Part shown: in pieces, positions 8,156 to 17,573 of the stretch
Numbering within the stretch: position 1 is the first letter of the stretch
Layout: each line of letters opens with the position of its first letter
DNA from: Clostridia bacterium
GTDB lineage: Bacteria > Bacillota > DSM-521 > Neomoorellales > Neomoorellaceae
Reading direction: 5' to 3'
Length of the DNA: 64,000 nt
Assembly (NCBI GenBank): GCA_030445865.1
Contig: JASUSV010000002.1
Coordinates: 62,001 to 126,000, forward strand
The notes under the pieces: generated by a model
Seen by the model: only the letters and a program-made list of their open reading frames with translations
Databases searched by the model: none
What the model was told of the DNA's origin: nothing
Program-made: the position numbers and the translations under genes

Positions 8156-8166
8156 AAGTTCTTGTT

Positions 8167-8877
8167 CTAAAGAATAACAGGAACCCAATCCGATAGGTTG
8201 ATGCCCTCTAAATTTACCCGGCACTTAACAGCATATACTTCTACCCCTCCATCTGCAGCTTTTCGCAGGGATTTCCCAAAGAGCGGATCCAGAGAATCGT
8301 TGGGGGTAAAAGAAACAGCATCTTCTCTTTGAACAACAAAGAGGATGGCGGCACGATAACCTGCACTTACAAGATGCAGCAATTCCTCAACATGCCTGCT
8401 GCCCCTTAATGTAGGAGCATCGGGAAAAGAGGCCATGCCTTCCCTTACCAGGGTGCATGATTTTACCTCAACAAAACATTCAGCGAGGCCGGCAGCGGTT
8501 AGGTGGAAGTCCAGGCGGCTCCTGCCAAGGCGCGGCTCGCTTCTGACTATTTTATAATCCTTAAACCAGGGCAAGCAATTGGCTACCAGGGCTTCGGCTA
8601 CCAGGAGGTTCGGGACGCGGCTGTCTATGGAAACCAGGACGTTTCCGCAGCTTGCCAGGCTTAGATCGTAAGTCGTATTCCGCTTATTTTTGGGAGAAAC
8701 AGCCCGCAGGTAAACCCCCGCTCCCGGATAAAGCAACTCGGTTAAACGCCCCGGGTTAGGTATAAAGGCGGTTTCTATTTCTCCATCCAATTCCACTTTG
8801 GCTAAAAAGCGATTAAGCCGCTTCTGCAGCCTCGCCTGCCGTAACCGGGGAAATTTTATACCCGCTTTGTTGTCCAT
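8167..8877 (-). CDS. sfsA: SfsA family protein
   Basis: A 236-residue homologue of the sugar fermentation stimulation protein. Typical features are the N-terminal LNRFLAKVELDGE and AFIPNPGRLTELLYPGA, the central RSRLDFHL followed by CFVEVKSCTLVREG, and PDAPTLRGSRHVEEL. The DFHL...EVKS arrangement corresponds to the conserved nuclease-like core of this family. The molecular role is poorly defined; E. coli SfsA binds DNA. ATG at 8877 with AAGGGTGG upstream. Stands alone, convergent with the opuA operon. Confidence 0.9.
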   Translation of the reverse strand: MDNKAGIKFPRLRQARLQKRLNRFLAKVELDGEIETAFIPNPGRLTELLYPGAGVYLRAVSPKNKRNTTYDLSLASCGNVLVSIDSRVPNLLVAEALVANCLPWFKDYKIVRSEPRLGRSRLDFHLTAAGLAECFVEVKSCTLVREGMASFPDAPTLRGSRHVEELLHLVSAGYRAAILFVVQREDAVSFTPNDSLDPLFGKSLRKAADGGVEVYAVKCRVNLEGINLSDWVPVIL

Positions 8878-9030
8878 TGATAATCCACCCTTGGATTTTC
8901 AATTTTAGGTCCTGATTCCCTCCGGATTTTCGTTATCGGAAGCAGGAAATAGTTAGGTCTTGGCGAATAATTAACAAAGCGTTTCACTTCTTTACAAAGT
9001 GGTGAAGAAGAAGATAGGAGGTTAAAAAAC

Positions 9031-9384
9031 ATGCTTAAAAGATGTATTAAGGCTCTAGAAGTTGAAGGGATTGTAAAAACTCACGGTAGGACTTCCAGGC
9101 TTTTGCTTTCAGAAGCAACTGCCGGGGCTAAAGGTTTTACACTTGGTCTGAATATTACCAAACCAGGCGGCATGAGCCCCATGCACACCCACGAAAAAGA
9201 GCAGGAAGCCATGTACATTATTAGCGGCAAAGGTAAAGCGATTATTGGCGAGGAAGAGTATGATTTAGAACCTGATACCGTCATTATAGCTCCGGCGGGT
9301 GTGCCTCATGAATTGCGCAACACCGGAGATGAGGATATCAAGTTTATCTGGGTTTATTGCCCGCCATTGCCCGATCAAAAGTAA
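9031..9384 (+). CDS. Small cupin-domain protein
   Basis: A single-domain cupin of 117 residues. Both cupin motifs are present: GMSPMHTHEKEQEAMYIISGKG (two His and a Glu as metal ligands) and PAGVPHELRNTG (fourth His). Such proteins bind a metal ion and may be small enzymes or sensors; the sequence gives no substrate. ATG with TAGGAGGTTAAAA upstream. Its neighbour 44 bp downstream is an acyltransferase-like hydrolase, possibly co-transcribed. I see no convincing promoter in 8878-9030. Confidence 0.85.
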   Translation: MLKRCIKALEVEGIVKTHGRTSRLLLSEATAGAKGFTLGLNITKPGGMSPMHTHEKEQEAMYIISGKGKAIIGEEEYDLEPDTVIIAPAGVPHELRNTGDEDIKFIWVYCPPLPDQK

Positions 9385-9428
9385 TTGCTTTAGCTTAACC
9401 TTAAGACTTCCCGAAAGGAGTATCCAGA

Positions 9429-10502
9429 TTGAGCCAATCTATACCCGTGATTTCCATCAGCGGCCGTCCTTTTGAGCGTGGCCGGCAATACGGCGAGCAA
9501 GCGCGGGAATATATCGAAAAAAGCCTTGCTTCCTACCGTATCTGGTTCGAAGAGCGGGCCAATCTCAAATGGGAGGAGGTCCTGCGGCGGGGTGAGCAGT
9601 TCAGGCCCTTTATCGAGAACTACGACCCCGATATCCTGGAAGAAATGCGGGGTATGGCCGCGGGAGCCGGCTGCAGTCTGGAGGAGATCGTGGCTATTAA
9701 CGCCCGCAGCGAGTTGCTTTTTGTAACCATGCCCGAGTGCACTTCTTTGGGAATTACCCCGGAGGCCAGCGCTGATGGTTCGACCATCATCGGTCAGAAC
9801 TGGGACCTCAATCCGGCCACGAAAGAAACTATTGTTATTTTAAAGATTCACCAGCCCCCCAAACCGGATGTCATCGCTGTGACGGAGGCCGGCCTTATCG
9901 GTAAAGCGGGGGTTAACTCGGCGGGTATAGGCCTGGTGACCAACTTGCTGGTTTGCCGCGGTGTGAATCGGGTGGGCGTGCCCCGGATGGTAATCAACCG
10001 GGGCATCCTTAACTCAACTACCATGAGCGACGCCATTCGGGCAGTTGTCCTGACAAAACGCTCTTCTTCCAGCAACTACGTGATTGGGCATGCCGGTGGC
10101 GAAATAATCGATTTGGAAACCGCACCCCATACCTTCCATGCCCTCTACCCTGAGGGAGGGGTCATCGGCCACGCCAACCATTTTGTAGCGCCGAGAGAAG
10201 AACTGCTAAACCGCGGCGAATTTCCTTTACCCGATTCCCTTTTCCGGCACCACCGGGTCAACAAGCTATTGCGACAACTTAAACCCCAGATCACCCTTGA
10301 GGATATTAAAAATATTTTCCGCGATCATTTTAGCTACCCGGATTCCATTTGTCGTCATGCCAACGCCCGCGATCCCAGGTCGGATCAGTGGGAAACCATC
10401 ATGTCCATAATCGTCGATCTTACCCATCGCCGCTTGATCTATACCGAGGGCCAGCCGTGTACTAATGAATATAAAGTGTTGGGATTCGAGGATTCTATCT
10501 AA
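9429..10502 (+). CDS. C45-type Ntn hydrolase (acyltransferase-like)
   Basis: A 357-residue protein of the acyl-CoA:6-aminopenicillanate acyltransferase/C45 peptidase family. The N-terminal GRPFERGRQYGEQ and the EEMRGMAAGAG and NARSEL segments are family hallmarks. Cys104 in MPECTSLG would become the catalytic N-terminal residue after self-cleavage, and GQNWDLNP follows as expected. Members hydrolyse or transfer amide-linked acyl groups; the substrate here is unknown. TTG start at 9429 with GAAAGGAG upstream. The stretch 10503-10739 after it holds a CTGCTAG/CTAGCAG hairpin (about 10554-10585) but no gene and no clear T-run. Confidence 0.85.
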   Translation: MSQSIPVISISGRPFERGRQYGEQAREYIEKSLASYRIWFEERANLKWEEVLRRGEQFRPFIENYDPDILEEMRGMAAGAGCSLEEIVAINARSELLFVTMPECTSLGITPEASADGSTIIGQNWDLNPATKETIVILKIHQPPKPDVIAVTEAGLIGKAGVNSAGIGLVTNLLVCRGVNRVGVPRMVINRGILNSTTMSDAIRAVVLTKRSSSSNYVIGHAGGEIIDLETAPHTFHALYPEGGVIGHANHFVAPREELLNRGEFPLPDSLFRHHRVNKLLRQLKPQITLEDIKNIFRDHFSYPDSICRHANARDPRSDQWETIMSIIVDLTHRRLIYTEGQPCTNEYKVLGFEDSI

Positions 10503-10739
10503 CCCCCTGTCTAATAGCCTATTAAGACAACCTCGTTCTTCTCCTGAAAAGCGACTGCTAGCTAATCTGGGGGTGGAAACCTAGCAGATCTTGTTTAATC
10601 CAAACTAAAGTCGGACTTATGACTTTGGCCAGGAAATTCTTAAGATCCTTGGGCTTTTTATTACGGCTTGGTGGTCACGGGCTTTTGTTTTCCCAGTTCC
10701 GTTAGGCCAACCTTTTTCCTGCCAGATGTAAATTTTAAG

Positions 10740-11276
10740 TTATCCCGTTTCCCGTCGCCCGCTTACAAAGTACCAGTTTCCGCCCAGGTGATGGATTATT
10801 TCCGCCTTCTCCTCCCAATGATCGGAGAACAAACCTTCCTCTGCGCCGGCGGCCAGTGCCTCCCCGACAAAAAAGGTGTGGTCGCCGGTTTTATAACTTT
10901 CAACTACCCTGCATTCCAGGTGGCCCAGACATTCGGCGATTAAAGGAACTCCCACCTTCCGGGCCTGCACCGGCGTAAGGCCGGTTTCCTCAAATTTATC
11001 CCGGTCCCTACCCGAAATCTTCCCGCAACGCTGCACGGCAGTTAAAAGGTTGGGGCCGGGAATGTTGAGGGCAAATTCCCCGCTGGCCGCAATCAACTCA
11101 TGGGTAAAATGAGAAACGGCGACTGCTATGCCTACCAGGGGTGGCCTTGATGAGAGAGGTGTCTGCCAGGCCAAGGTCATGACGTTTCTCCGGCCCTGGT
11201 AAGCGGCAGTGACTAAGACGACGCAGCCAGGGTTTAGTAGACGGTAGGCTTTATCCAGGGGTATTTCTTTTTTCAT
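10740..11276 (-). CDS. Flavin reductase-like (flavoredoxin) protein
   Basis: A 178-residue FMN-binding split-barrel protein of the flavin reductase/flavoredoxin family. Typical stretches are NPGCVVLVTAAYQGRRNVMTLAW near the N-terminus, VAVSHFTHELI, EFALNIPGPNLLTAVQRCG, and ECLGHLECRVVESYKTGDHTFFVGEALAA. It probably moves electrons between NAD(P)H-linked donors and flavin or iron centres; the partner is unknown. I start it at the ATG at 11276, preceded by GAGGTGAT; an in-frame GTG at 11285 lacks a site. Confidence 0.85.
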   Translation of the reverse strand: MKKEIPLDKAYRLLNPGCVVLVTAAYQGRRNVMTLAWQTPLSSRPPLVGIAVAVSHFTHELIAASGEFALNIPGPNLLTAVQRCGKISGRDRDKFEETGLTPVQARKVGVPLIAECLGHLECRVVESYKTGDHTFFVGEALAAGAEEGLFSDHWEEKAEIIHHLGGNWYFVSGRRETG

Positions 11277-11368
11277 ACCAATCACCTCTGCAATATTTTA
11301 CTATTAAATTCTTGTTATCTCAAAATTAAAGTGATGGGGGAATAACTAACAAGATATAAAGAGGTAGC

Positions 11369-11489
11369 AATAGGCCTGGAAGTTAAACCCGCCTCATGCA
11401 ACGGTTATGTCCACCCATAGTCGGGCTTACTAACCGGAGGAATGTTATTCCCATTTTTAGCTTCCACCTTTCTTACCCAGGGGCCTATT
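11369..11489 (+). ncRNA. Candidate multi-helix structured element
   Basis: Nested pairings fill this intergenic stretch: AATAGGCC/GGCCTATT (11369-11376 with 11482-11489), TGGAAGTTAAA/TTTAGCTTCCA (11377-11387 with 11456-11466, all pairing if one U-G is allowed), CGGTTA/TAACCG (11402-11407 with 11431-11436), and a GGAAT-GTT-ATTCC hairpin (11439-11451). The one wobble is U-G on the plus strand but A-C on the minus strand, favouring a plus-strand RNA. Both neighbours are minus-strand genes. It could also be a decayed insertion-sequence end. No gene is visible in 11277-11552. Confidence 0.35.
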
Positions 11490-11552
11490 ATCCTAAAGGA
11501 AGCCACCATTATTTAAGCTTTTAGTTGGTAGCCGGAGTTATTTTCTTTGATT

Positions 11553-13337
11553 TTACTTAGGGACCATATTGCCATAGTTAAAAACGATCTCCTTGGTGGC
11601 CGCTCGGGGAAGGGTACTTTCGCGCTGCAACAGCTTGCGGTTATATGCACTTACCACATCGCTCATGGTAAGTATGCCTACCAAATTGCCTGTTTTATCA
11701 TCTACGACTAATAATTTTTCCACCTGCCGCAGGGCAAACTGTTGAAAAGCATCTTCCAGGCTAGCTTCAGGCGAAATGGTGTAGGGGCGTTTATGCATAA
11801 CTTTGGCTACGGGAACTCTGAGCCTTTCCTGCGGGTTTTCGGGGCAGGTATTGCGCACATCAGCCAGCGTAATTATCCCCTGCAAACGGCCTTCAGGGTC
11901 TAACACCGGAAAGCCGTTAAAACGATACTGCTGCATTTTGGCAACAACATCACCCAAAGTATCCGTAGAACGAACGCTTACAACTTCAGCAGACATGGCT
12001 TCTGCTACAGTTATACCCTTTAAAACGTTAAGGTCGCGTCCACCGCGTAAAAATACCCCCCGCCGTGCTAACTTCATGGTGTAGATGGATTCCTTGCTTA
12101 AGCGCCGGGCCAGGATGGCGCTTACTACACAAGCCGTCATAAGGGGCAGGATTATACGATAATCCCTAGTCATTTCAAAAACAATAAGTATGGCCTGAAT
12201 AGGAGCCTGGGTGGAGGCGGCCACCATTGCACCCATACCTACCAGCGCATAAGCACCGCTCGCCGCCGTAAAGGTGGGGTAAAGGGAATGTACTAAAGTT
12301 CCTACGGTACCACCTAACATTGAACCCATAAAGAGCGAGGGCGCGAAAATGCCTCCAGACCCGCCGCTGCCTAAAGTGAGGCTGGTGGCAACAAGCTTAG
12401 CTACTAAGAGCACCACCAGCAGTCCCAGGGTTAGTTTACCGGTTAGAGCTAAATCAACGGTTTCGTAACCCACACCAAAAACCTGAGGGAGACGCCACCC
12501 GATTAAGCCGATAGCCACTCCACCTAACACCGGCTTGAAATAGGGCGGTAATTTTTGTAAGCCATCGAAGAAGTCCTCGGCGGCATAGAGCAACTTTGTA
12601 AACGCTACGCCGACAACCCCGGCAACCAAGCCTAGAATAATATAAAAGATCATTTCGACAGGGTGGTGTAACTGGTAGGCCGGCACTATAAAGGCCGGAT
12701 AATCACCCAGAAGGGAGCGGCTGACAATAGAAGCGGTGACCGAAGAAAGAACGAGTAGACCAAAGTTGCTGGCCGTAAACTCTCCTAAGATAACTTCCTG
12801 AGCAAAAATCACCCCGGCCATGGGAGTGTTAAAGGTGGCTGCGATGCCCGCGGCCGCGCCACAGCCAACCATGGTTTTTAACATTCTTTCTGATACTTTA
12901 AGAAGCTGACCCACAGCTGACCCAATGGCCGAACCCATTTGAATTATTGGTCCTTCCCGGCCTACTGAACCACCGGACCCTATACAGGTGGCCGAGGCGA
13001 TGGCTTTAATTAGAATAACTCGCATTCGTATACGCCCGCCCTTAAAGGCTACACTCTCCATAACCTCAGGCACTCCGTGGCCTTTAGCCTCGCGTGCAAA
13101 AAAATATACTAAGGGACCGACAATAAGGCCGCCAAGGGCAGGAACTATAATTACCCAGGCGCTTCCCAACCAAACTGCCAGGCGTTCTCCCTGACCAAAA
13201 AATAAAGACTGCGCTAAGGCGATCATCTGCCGAAAAACATAGGCAAAAAGGCCGCCTCCCAATCCAATTATAACCGCGAGTAGGACTGGTGAGTTAAGCC
13301 AATTAAACCGACGGAGTTTACCCTTAAGTATCGGCAT
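11553..13337 (-). CDS. ClC-family chloride channel/antiporter with CBS pair
   Basis: A 594-residue membrane protein with the ClC core: GSGGSVGREGPIIQMGSA (anion-site loop and the gating Glu in GREGP), GCGAAAGIAATFNTPMAG, and GSGGSGGIFAPSLFMG. About the last 150 residues form two CBS domains, as in eukaryote-like ClCs and many Firmicute members. It moves chloride, or exchanges it for protons; the sequence does not settle which. ATG at 13337 has GGGGGT 5 nt upstream; an in-frame GTG at 13349 is an alternative. A clear promoter lies at 13386-13414. It is transcribed alone. Confidence 0.92.
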   Translation of the reverse strand: MPILKGKLRRFNWLNSPVLLAVIIGLGGGLFAYVFRQMIALAQSLFFGQGERLAVWLGSAWVIIVPALGGLIVGPLVYFFAREAKGHGVPEVMESVAFKGGRIRMRVILIKAIASATCIGSGGSVGREGPIIQMGSAIGSAVGQLLKVSERMLKTMVGCGAAAGIAATFNTPMAGVIFAQEVILGEFTASNFGLLVLSSVTASIVSRSLLGDYPAFIVPAYQLHHPVEMIFYIILGLVAGVVGVAFTKLLYAAEDFFDGLQKLPPYFKPVLGGVAIGLIGWRLPQVFGVGYETVDLALTGKLTLGLLVVLLVAKLVATSLTLGSGGSGGIFAPSLFMGSMLGGTVGTLVHSLYPTFTAASGAYALVGMGAMVAASTQAPIQAILIVFEMTRDYRIILPLMTACVVSAILARRLSKESIYTMKLARRGVFLRGGRDLNVLKGITVAEAMSAEVVSVRSTDTLGDVVAKMQQYRFNGFPVLDPEGRLQGIITLADVRNTCPENPQERLRVPVAKVMHKRPYTISPEASLEDAFQQFALRQVEKLLVVDDKTGNLVGILTMSDVVSAYNRKLLQRESTLPRAATKEIVFNYGNMVPK

Positions 13338-13385
13338 TTTTACCCCCACGTCTCCATCACCCCCAAGTTATTGTTTTACCAGTCT

Positions 13386-13414
13386 ATTATAGTTCAATCC
13401 TTTTTTATCAGCAA
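13386..13414 (-). promoter_or_regulatory. Sigma-A promoter of the ClC gene
   Basis: On the minus strand TTGCTG (complement of 13409-13414) and TATAAT (complement of 13386-13391) are exactly 17 bp apart, about 50 bp before the ClC start codon. The remainder of 13415-13593 shows no gene. Confidence 0.75.
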
Positions 13415-13593
13415 ATTACCTTGCTGAAGAGATAGCTCAAGCCACTGGAGCAAAATAAATTAAAGGAACTGCCAATTGCCAACCGCCACGGGGGCTTTAC
13501 GCTGACTTAATTGCGCGTAAAATGTGCTTAAGACTGATTGGCCTTTTCTGCGCCGGAATATTATCCAACATCTAAAACGGTGGATAGATAGGA

Positions 13594-15126
13594 CTAAACC
13601 TCCCTATCCAAAGGCCGGTACTGTATCGCTTCGGCCAGGTGATGCTCCTGGATAACGTTGGCCCCTTCAAGATCGGCGATGGTGCGGGCTACTTTTAGTA
13701 GACGATCGTGGGCCCGCATGGAGAGTTTTAGCTGCTGGAAGGCGGCCCGCAACAACTGCCTGGCGCTCTTACTTAACAGGCAGTAGCGCCGCACTTGCTG
13801 CGCCTGCATCTCGGCATTGCAGCTCAAGCCCTCGCTGCGCAGGCGCTCCCGCTGGATCTCGCGGGCGGCCCTTACCCGCTTACGGATAATTTCCGAAGCC
13901 TCCCCCGGAGATGCCTTTTCCACTTCGCTGTACTCCAGCCGGGGCACTTCTAACTGCAGGTCAATGCGGTCTAAAAGCGGGCCGGAAAGGCGCTTGCGAT
14001 AGAGGGCGATTTGATGTGGAGTGCAGCGGCATTCTTTGACCGGATCGCCCAAGAAACCACAGGGGCAAGGGTTCATGGTTCCCACCAGCATAAAATTGGC
14101 GGGGTAGGTTATGGCTGCTGCTACCCGGGAAACGGTTACTACCCGGTCTTCCAGGGGCTGCCGCAACGCTTCCAGCACATCGCGTCGGTATTCGGGCAGC
14201 TCATCTAAAAGGAGAACGCCGTAAGAAGCCAGGCTGACCTCCCCCGGCTTAGGTATGCGCCCACCACCGATAATGCTGGCCGAAGAGGCCGTGTGGTGAG
14301 GGGCGCGGAAGGGCCTCCGGCGTATCAACCCCTGGCCAGGAGGAAGGAGGCCGGCCACGCTGTAGATCTTGGTGACTTCCAGAGCCTCGGCTTCAGATAA
14401 ATCCGGCAGGATAGAAGGCAGGCAGCGGGCCAGCAGCGTTTTCCCCGTTCCCGGGCTGCCGATGAGCAATAAATTGTGTCCCCCGGCAGCCGCAACTTCA
14501 AGGCCGCGCTTGGCCGCCGTTTGCCCCCGCACGTCGGCCAGATCTGGCCCCGCCGGAAACCGGCCTCCGTCCCAATTTGCCTCCCCGTTTAACTGTGCAC
14601 GGGGCAACTCGGCTTCACCGCAGAGGGCCAGGGCAACCTGTTTTAAATTTTCTACCACCCGTACCTCAAGCTTTCTGGCCAGGGCAGCCTCGGGGCCGTT
14701 GCCGGCGGGCACCAGCATAACGGCTTTGGGTTGCAAATCCTGTAGGGCGAGGGCCATGGGCAGCACTCCTGGGATCGGCCTGATTTCTCCCTCCAAAGAA
14801 AGCTCGCCCACAGCGATAATTTGCTGCAGCTTCTCGGCGCTTATAACTCCGCAGGCGGCCAGTACGCCTAAGGCAATAGGTAGATCGTAAGCCGGCCCCT
14901 CTTTTTTTATATCCCCCGGCGCGAGATTAACCGTAATACGGCGGGCGGGAAAATCAAAACCCGAGTTTTTTATCGCCGCCCGCACGCGTTCCCGCGCCTC
15001 CCTTACGGCTTCGTCGGGGAGACCGACGATGTTGAAAGCGGGCAAACCGTTAGTCACATCGACTTCTACTCTCACTTCTCTGCCCTCCAGGCCCTGGAGA
15101 GCGAGACTACCTACTATGGCCAGCAT
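13594..15126 (-). CDS. comM: ComM/YifB-type AAA+ ATPase (Mg-chelatase-like)
   Basis: A 510-residue ATPase. The N-terminal about 180 residues are the ChlI-like domain (VEVDVTNGLPAFNIVGLPD, RITVNLAPGDIKKEGPAYDLPIALG). The AAA+ core follows, with Walker A GSPGTGKTLLA near residue 220, Walker B VLLLDELPEYRRDVLEALRQPLED, and a Cys-bearing NPCPCGFLGDPVKECRC segment. The C-terminus is the Mg_chelatase_C helical domain (RAHDRLLKVARTIADLEG). In naturally competent bacteria ComM is a helicase that aids branch migration of incoming DNA. dprA, another transformation gene, lies 5 kb away on the other strand. Monocistronic. Confidence 0.93.
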   Translation of the reverse strand: MLAIVGSLALQGLEGREVRVEVDVTNGLPAFNIVGLPDEAVREARERVRAAIKNSGFDFPARRITVNLAPGDIKKEGPAYDLPIALGVLAACGVISAEKLQQIIAVGELSLEGEIRPIPGVLPMALALQDLQPKAVMLVPAGNGPEAALARKLEVRVVENLKQVALALCGEAELPRAQLNGEANWDGGRFPAGPDLADVRGQTAAKRGLEVAAAGGHNLLLIGSPGTGKTLLARCLPSILPDLSEAEALEVTKIYSVAGLLPPGQGLIRRRPFRAPHHTASSASIIGGGRIPKPGEVSLASYGVLLLDELPEYRRDVLEALRQPLEDRVVTVSRVAAAITYPANFMLVGTMNPCPCGFLGDPVKECRCTPHQIALYRKRLSGPLLDRIDLQLEVPRLEYSEVEKASPGEASEIIRKRVRAAREIQRERLRSEGLSCNAEMQAQQVRRYCLLSKSARQLLRAAFQQLKLSMRAHDRLLKVARTIADLEGANVIQEHHLAEAIQYRPLDREV

Positions 15127-15289
15127 ATTGCTTTCCCTTTCTGCAAAAAATGCTCCTGGATTATATTCTTAGCTGCACCACCTTTTTCCTGCAAACAGGC
15201 AGGAATTCCTTTTTCAGGCGAGAATAATTTTCTTGATAAATAACCATTTTAACTTTTGGGCTAACGTATGGGGAGGTGCGTTTGTATAC

Positions 15290-15814
15290 ATGAATGAAGT
15301 GCAAACCTTGCAACTCGTAGGCCAGTTAATGGCTATATCGGCAAGAACGGCTCCTAAGGCTGGTGGTAAGGATTTCCTGGAGTTAAAAATTCTAACCGGC
15401 GAAGAGCTTAAGCGTCTGGCCGATGCTATGGTAGCTTACGGCCGCGAAGCCAACAAAAAGAATTTTGACCGCGACGGGGAAAACGTGCGTAATTCGGGTG
15501 CAGTTTTGCTACTGGCCCTGAAGGGAGCCCAGAAGGTAGCCCTCGATTGCGGCGCCTGCGGAGCCGACCGTTGCGCTGAGCTGTCCGATCCTCGTTCCGG
15601 GCCGGAGTTTGCCGGCCCCCTTTGCGCGTGGCGGCTGATTGATTTCGGTATTGCTATAGGTTCGGCTGTTAAAACGGCCAGTATTCTTAACGTCGACAAC
15701 CGCATCATGTACCGGATCGGCGTTGTGGCCCGCAAGCAGGGCCTGATCGAAGGAGAAATCGTCGTTGGGATACCGCTTTCGGCTACCGGCAAGAACATCT
15801 ACTTTGACAGGTAG
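15290..15814 (+). CDS. DUF2148 ferredoxin-domain protein
   Basis: A 174-residue protein of the DUF2148 family, with a cysteine cluster in the middle (DCGACGADRC, then LCAWRLIDFGIAIGSAV) likely to bind an iron-sulfur cluster. The C-terminal RIGVVARKQG and GIPLSATGKNIYFDR match the family. The function is unknown; members are common in anaerobes. ATG at 15290 is chosen because GGGAGGTG lies at 15271-15278 and no nearer in-frame start exists. The longer frame from 15233 has no ribosome site. Divergent from comM. Confidence 0.85.
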   Translation: MNEVQTLQLVGQLMAISARTAPKAGGKDFLELKILTGEELKRLADAMVAYGREANKKNFDRDGENVRNSGAVLLLALKGAQKVALDCGACGADRCAELSDPRSGPEFAGPLCAWRLIDFGIAIGSAVKTASILNVDNRIMYRIGVVARKQGLIEGEIVVGIPLSATGKNIYFDR

Positions 15815-15893
15815 GTACCGACTCCTACCTTTGCCGCTGGGCTTCTCCTAATTGGATAGCCCGGGTTTGTAAAAAGCTACTTTCGTTTTTTCC

Positions 15894-15927
15894 GGGGATG
15901 GTGGAAGAGGCCACCCCTTTCTTTTTC
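15894..15927 (+). terminator. Intrinsic terminator after DUF2148 gene
   Basis: GGGG-A-TGG (15894-15901) pairs with CCACCCC (15111-offset arm at 15911-15917), leaving one bulged A, and is followed by TTTCTTTTTCC. It separates the DUF2148 gene from murJ. Confidence 0.7.
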
Positions 15928-15987
15928 CTTCTTTTACGATTAAAATACAGTTAGTGTGCCAAAAATGTATTTTAACAGAGGATAAAT

Positions 15988-17571
15988 ATGGTGGAAAGAA
16001 CAACCCAAGGACTGGCTAAAGCGGCCGTTATAGTAAGCGTAGCCATGGCCCTTTCCAGGGTTTTAGGCTTTTTCCGAAACTCGGCTATTTCTTTAGTTTT
16101 CGGGCAAAATCGTTTAACCGATATGCTCAATGCTTCTTTTATTGTTCCGGATACCATCTACCTGATTTTGGTAGGAGGCGGCATTAGCTCTGCTTTTGTG
16201 CCGGTATTATCGGGTTACCTGGCCGAAAAGAAAGATGCAAATGTCTGGCGGACGGCGAGCATTGCTTTTAATCTCGTCCTGGTCGCCGTAGGAGCAGCGG
16301 TAGCAATCTGCATGCTCCTGGCGCCCTTGCTTGTCCGCGTGGTGGCGCCCGGTTTTACTCCCCACGAGGTAGCATATACGGCTTACCTGACGCGCATCGT
16401 CTTGATGGCCATCCTCTTTCATTGCCTAAACGGCGTCTTGATGGGTACGGAATACGCCTACCAGTCCTTTATCGGTACCTCCCTTGGCCCACTCGTTTAT
16501 AACGCGGCTATTATTATTTTTGGGTTAATCTTGGCAAAAACTTGTGGCATCGCTGCCTTCGCATATTCAACTCTGATCGGCGCAGCATTAAATTTTTTGG
16601 TGCAACTATGGGGCGTCTGGCGGCTTAAGCCCGTTTATACTTTTTCTCTAGATCTGCGCGATCCCGGTATTCTGCGTACGGTTAAACTTATGTTACCGGT
16701 TTCCGTCGGGTTGTCTATAGCTCAGATTAACCTTTTTATTAACCAGACTTTTATCGCCTCTTTTTTACCCAGCGGCTCCATAAACGCCCTTACCATTTCC
16801 AGCCGGGTGGTTCTAGTGCCCATTCTTTTTTCCGCTTCCATGGGTATTACCCTTCTGCCGGCTTTAACCCGCCGGGCCAGGGAAAAGGATATGAAGACGT
16901 TTGCCCATTACCTGACTACTTCCCTTCGGGCCATAATTTTTATTGCCCTTCCCGGCACCGTGGGCCTGATCGTGCTCGCCGAGCCCATTATTAGAATTTT
17001 ATTTGAGCACGGGCGCTTCACCCCGGCCGATACCCTGGTTACAGCCCAGGCTTTAACCTATTATTCCCTGGGAATTATAGCCTACGGTACTTACGAAATT
17101 TTAAGCCGGGCTTTTTATGCCCTGGAGGATACCATTACGCCTTTAAAGATCAGCCTCGTAACCTTGGCGGTGGGCACGTCGCTCAACTTTACCCTGGGTC
17201 CCCTCTGGGGAGTCCGGGGCCTTGCTCTGGCCTATTCCCTGGCGGGATTCGTTAATATTTGTCTTCTCTACAGGGCGTTGGCCAGGCGAGTTCAAGGGCT
17301 GGATATGAAGCGCATAGGGCAGACGTTTACCAAGAGCCTGGTTGCCTCTTTGTTTATGGGCGCTCTTATCTTTTTACTGGCTCCTCACTTTATTTTACCT
17401 GTCAACTGGATAGCTTTAATCAGGGAAGCCATAGAGCTGGTATCGCTTATTCTACTGGGCGCTTTATTTTATCTGGCCCTAGCCTACCTTTTACGTATGG
17501 AGGAATATACCGCCTTATTTAATTTCTTGGGGCGGCGCTTGCAGCGTGTTGCGGTAAGGAGGCAAAACTGA
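15988..17571 (+). CDS. murJ: Lipid II flippase MurJ
   Basis: A 527-residue MOP-family membrane protein with about 14 hydrophobic segments. Family signatures include the N-terminal SVAMALSRVLGFFRNSAISLVFG and the central ASMGITLLPALTRRAREKD, and LIRILFEHGRFTPADT. It flips lipid-linked peptidoglycan precursor across the membrane. Its place directly before murT-gatD, which amidate that same precursor, supports MurJ over other MviN homologues. ATG with AGAGGATAAAT upstream. Confidence 0.93.
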   Translation: MVERTTQGLAKAAVIVSVAMALSRVLGFFRNSAISLVFGQNRLTDMLNASFIVPDTIYLILVGGGISSAFVPVLSGYLAEKKDANVWRTASIAFNLVLVAVGAAVAICMLLAPLLVRVVAPGFTPHEVAYTAYLTRIVLMAILFHCLNGVLMGTEYAYQSFIGTSLGPLVYNAAIIIFGLILAKTCGIAAFAYSTLIGAALNFLVQLWGVWRLKPVYTFSLDLRDPGILRTVKLMLPVSVGLSIAQINLFINQTFIASFLPSGSINALTISSRVVLVPILFSASMGITLLPALTRRAREKDMKTFAHYLTTSLRAIIFIALPGTVGLIVLAEPIIRILFEHGRFTPADTLVTAQALTYYSLGIIAYGTYEILSRAFYALEDTITPLKISLVTLAVGTSLNFTLGPLWGVRGLALAYSLAGFVNICLLYRALARRVQGLDMKRIGQTFTKSLVASLFMGALIFLLAPHFILPVNWIALIREAIELVSLILLGALFYLALAYLLRMEEYTALFNFLGRRLQRVAVRRQN

Positions 17572-17573
17572 AT

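Noticed and set aside
10554-10585. CTGCTAG/CTAGCAG hairpin as terminator after the C45 hydrolase gene
   Set aside because: No T-run follows, so terminator function is not supported.
10668-10943. 91-codon plus-strand frame
   Set aside because: Antisense to the flavin reductase gene, with no family pattern.
13817-14890. Several plus-strand frames inside comM
   Set aside because: Shadows of a GC-rich minus-strand gene with all ComM motifs.
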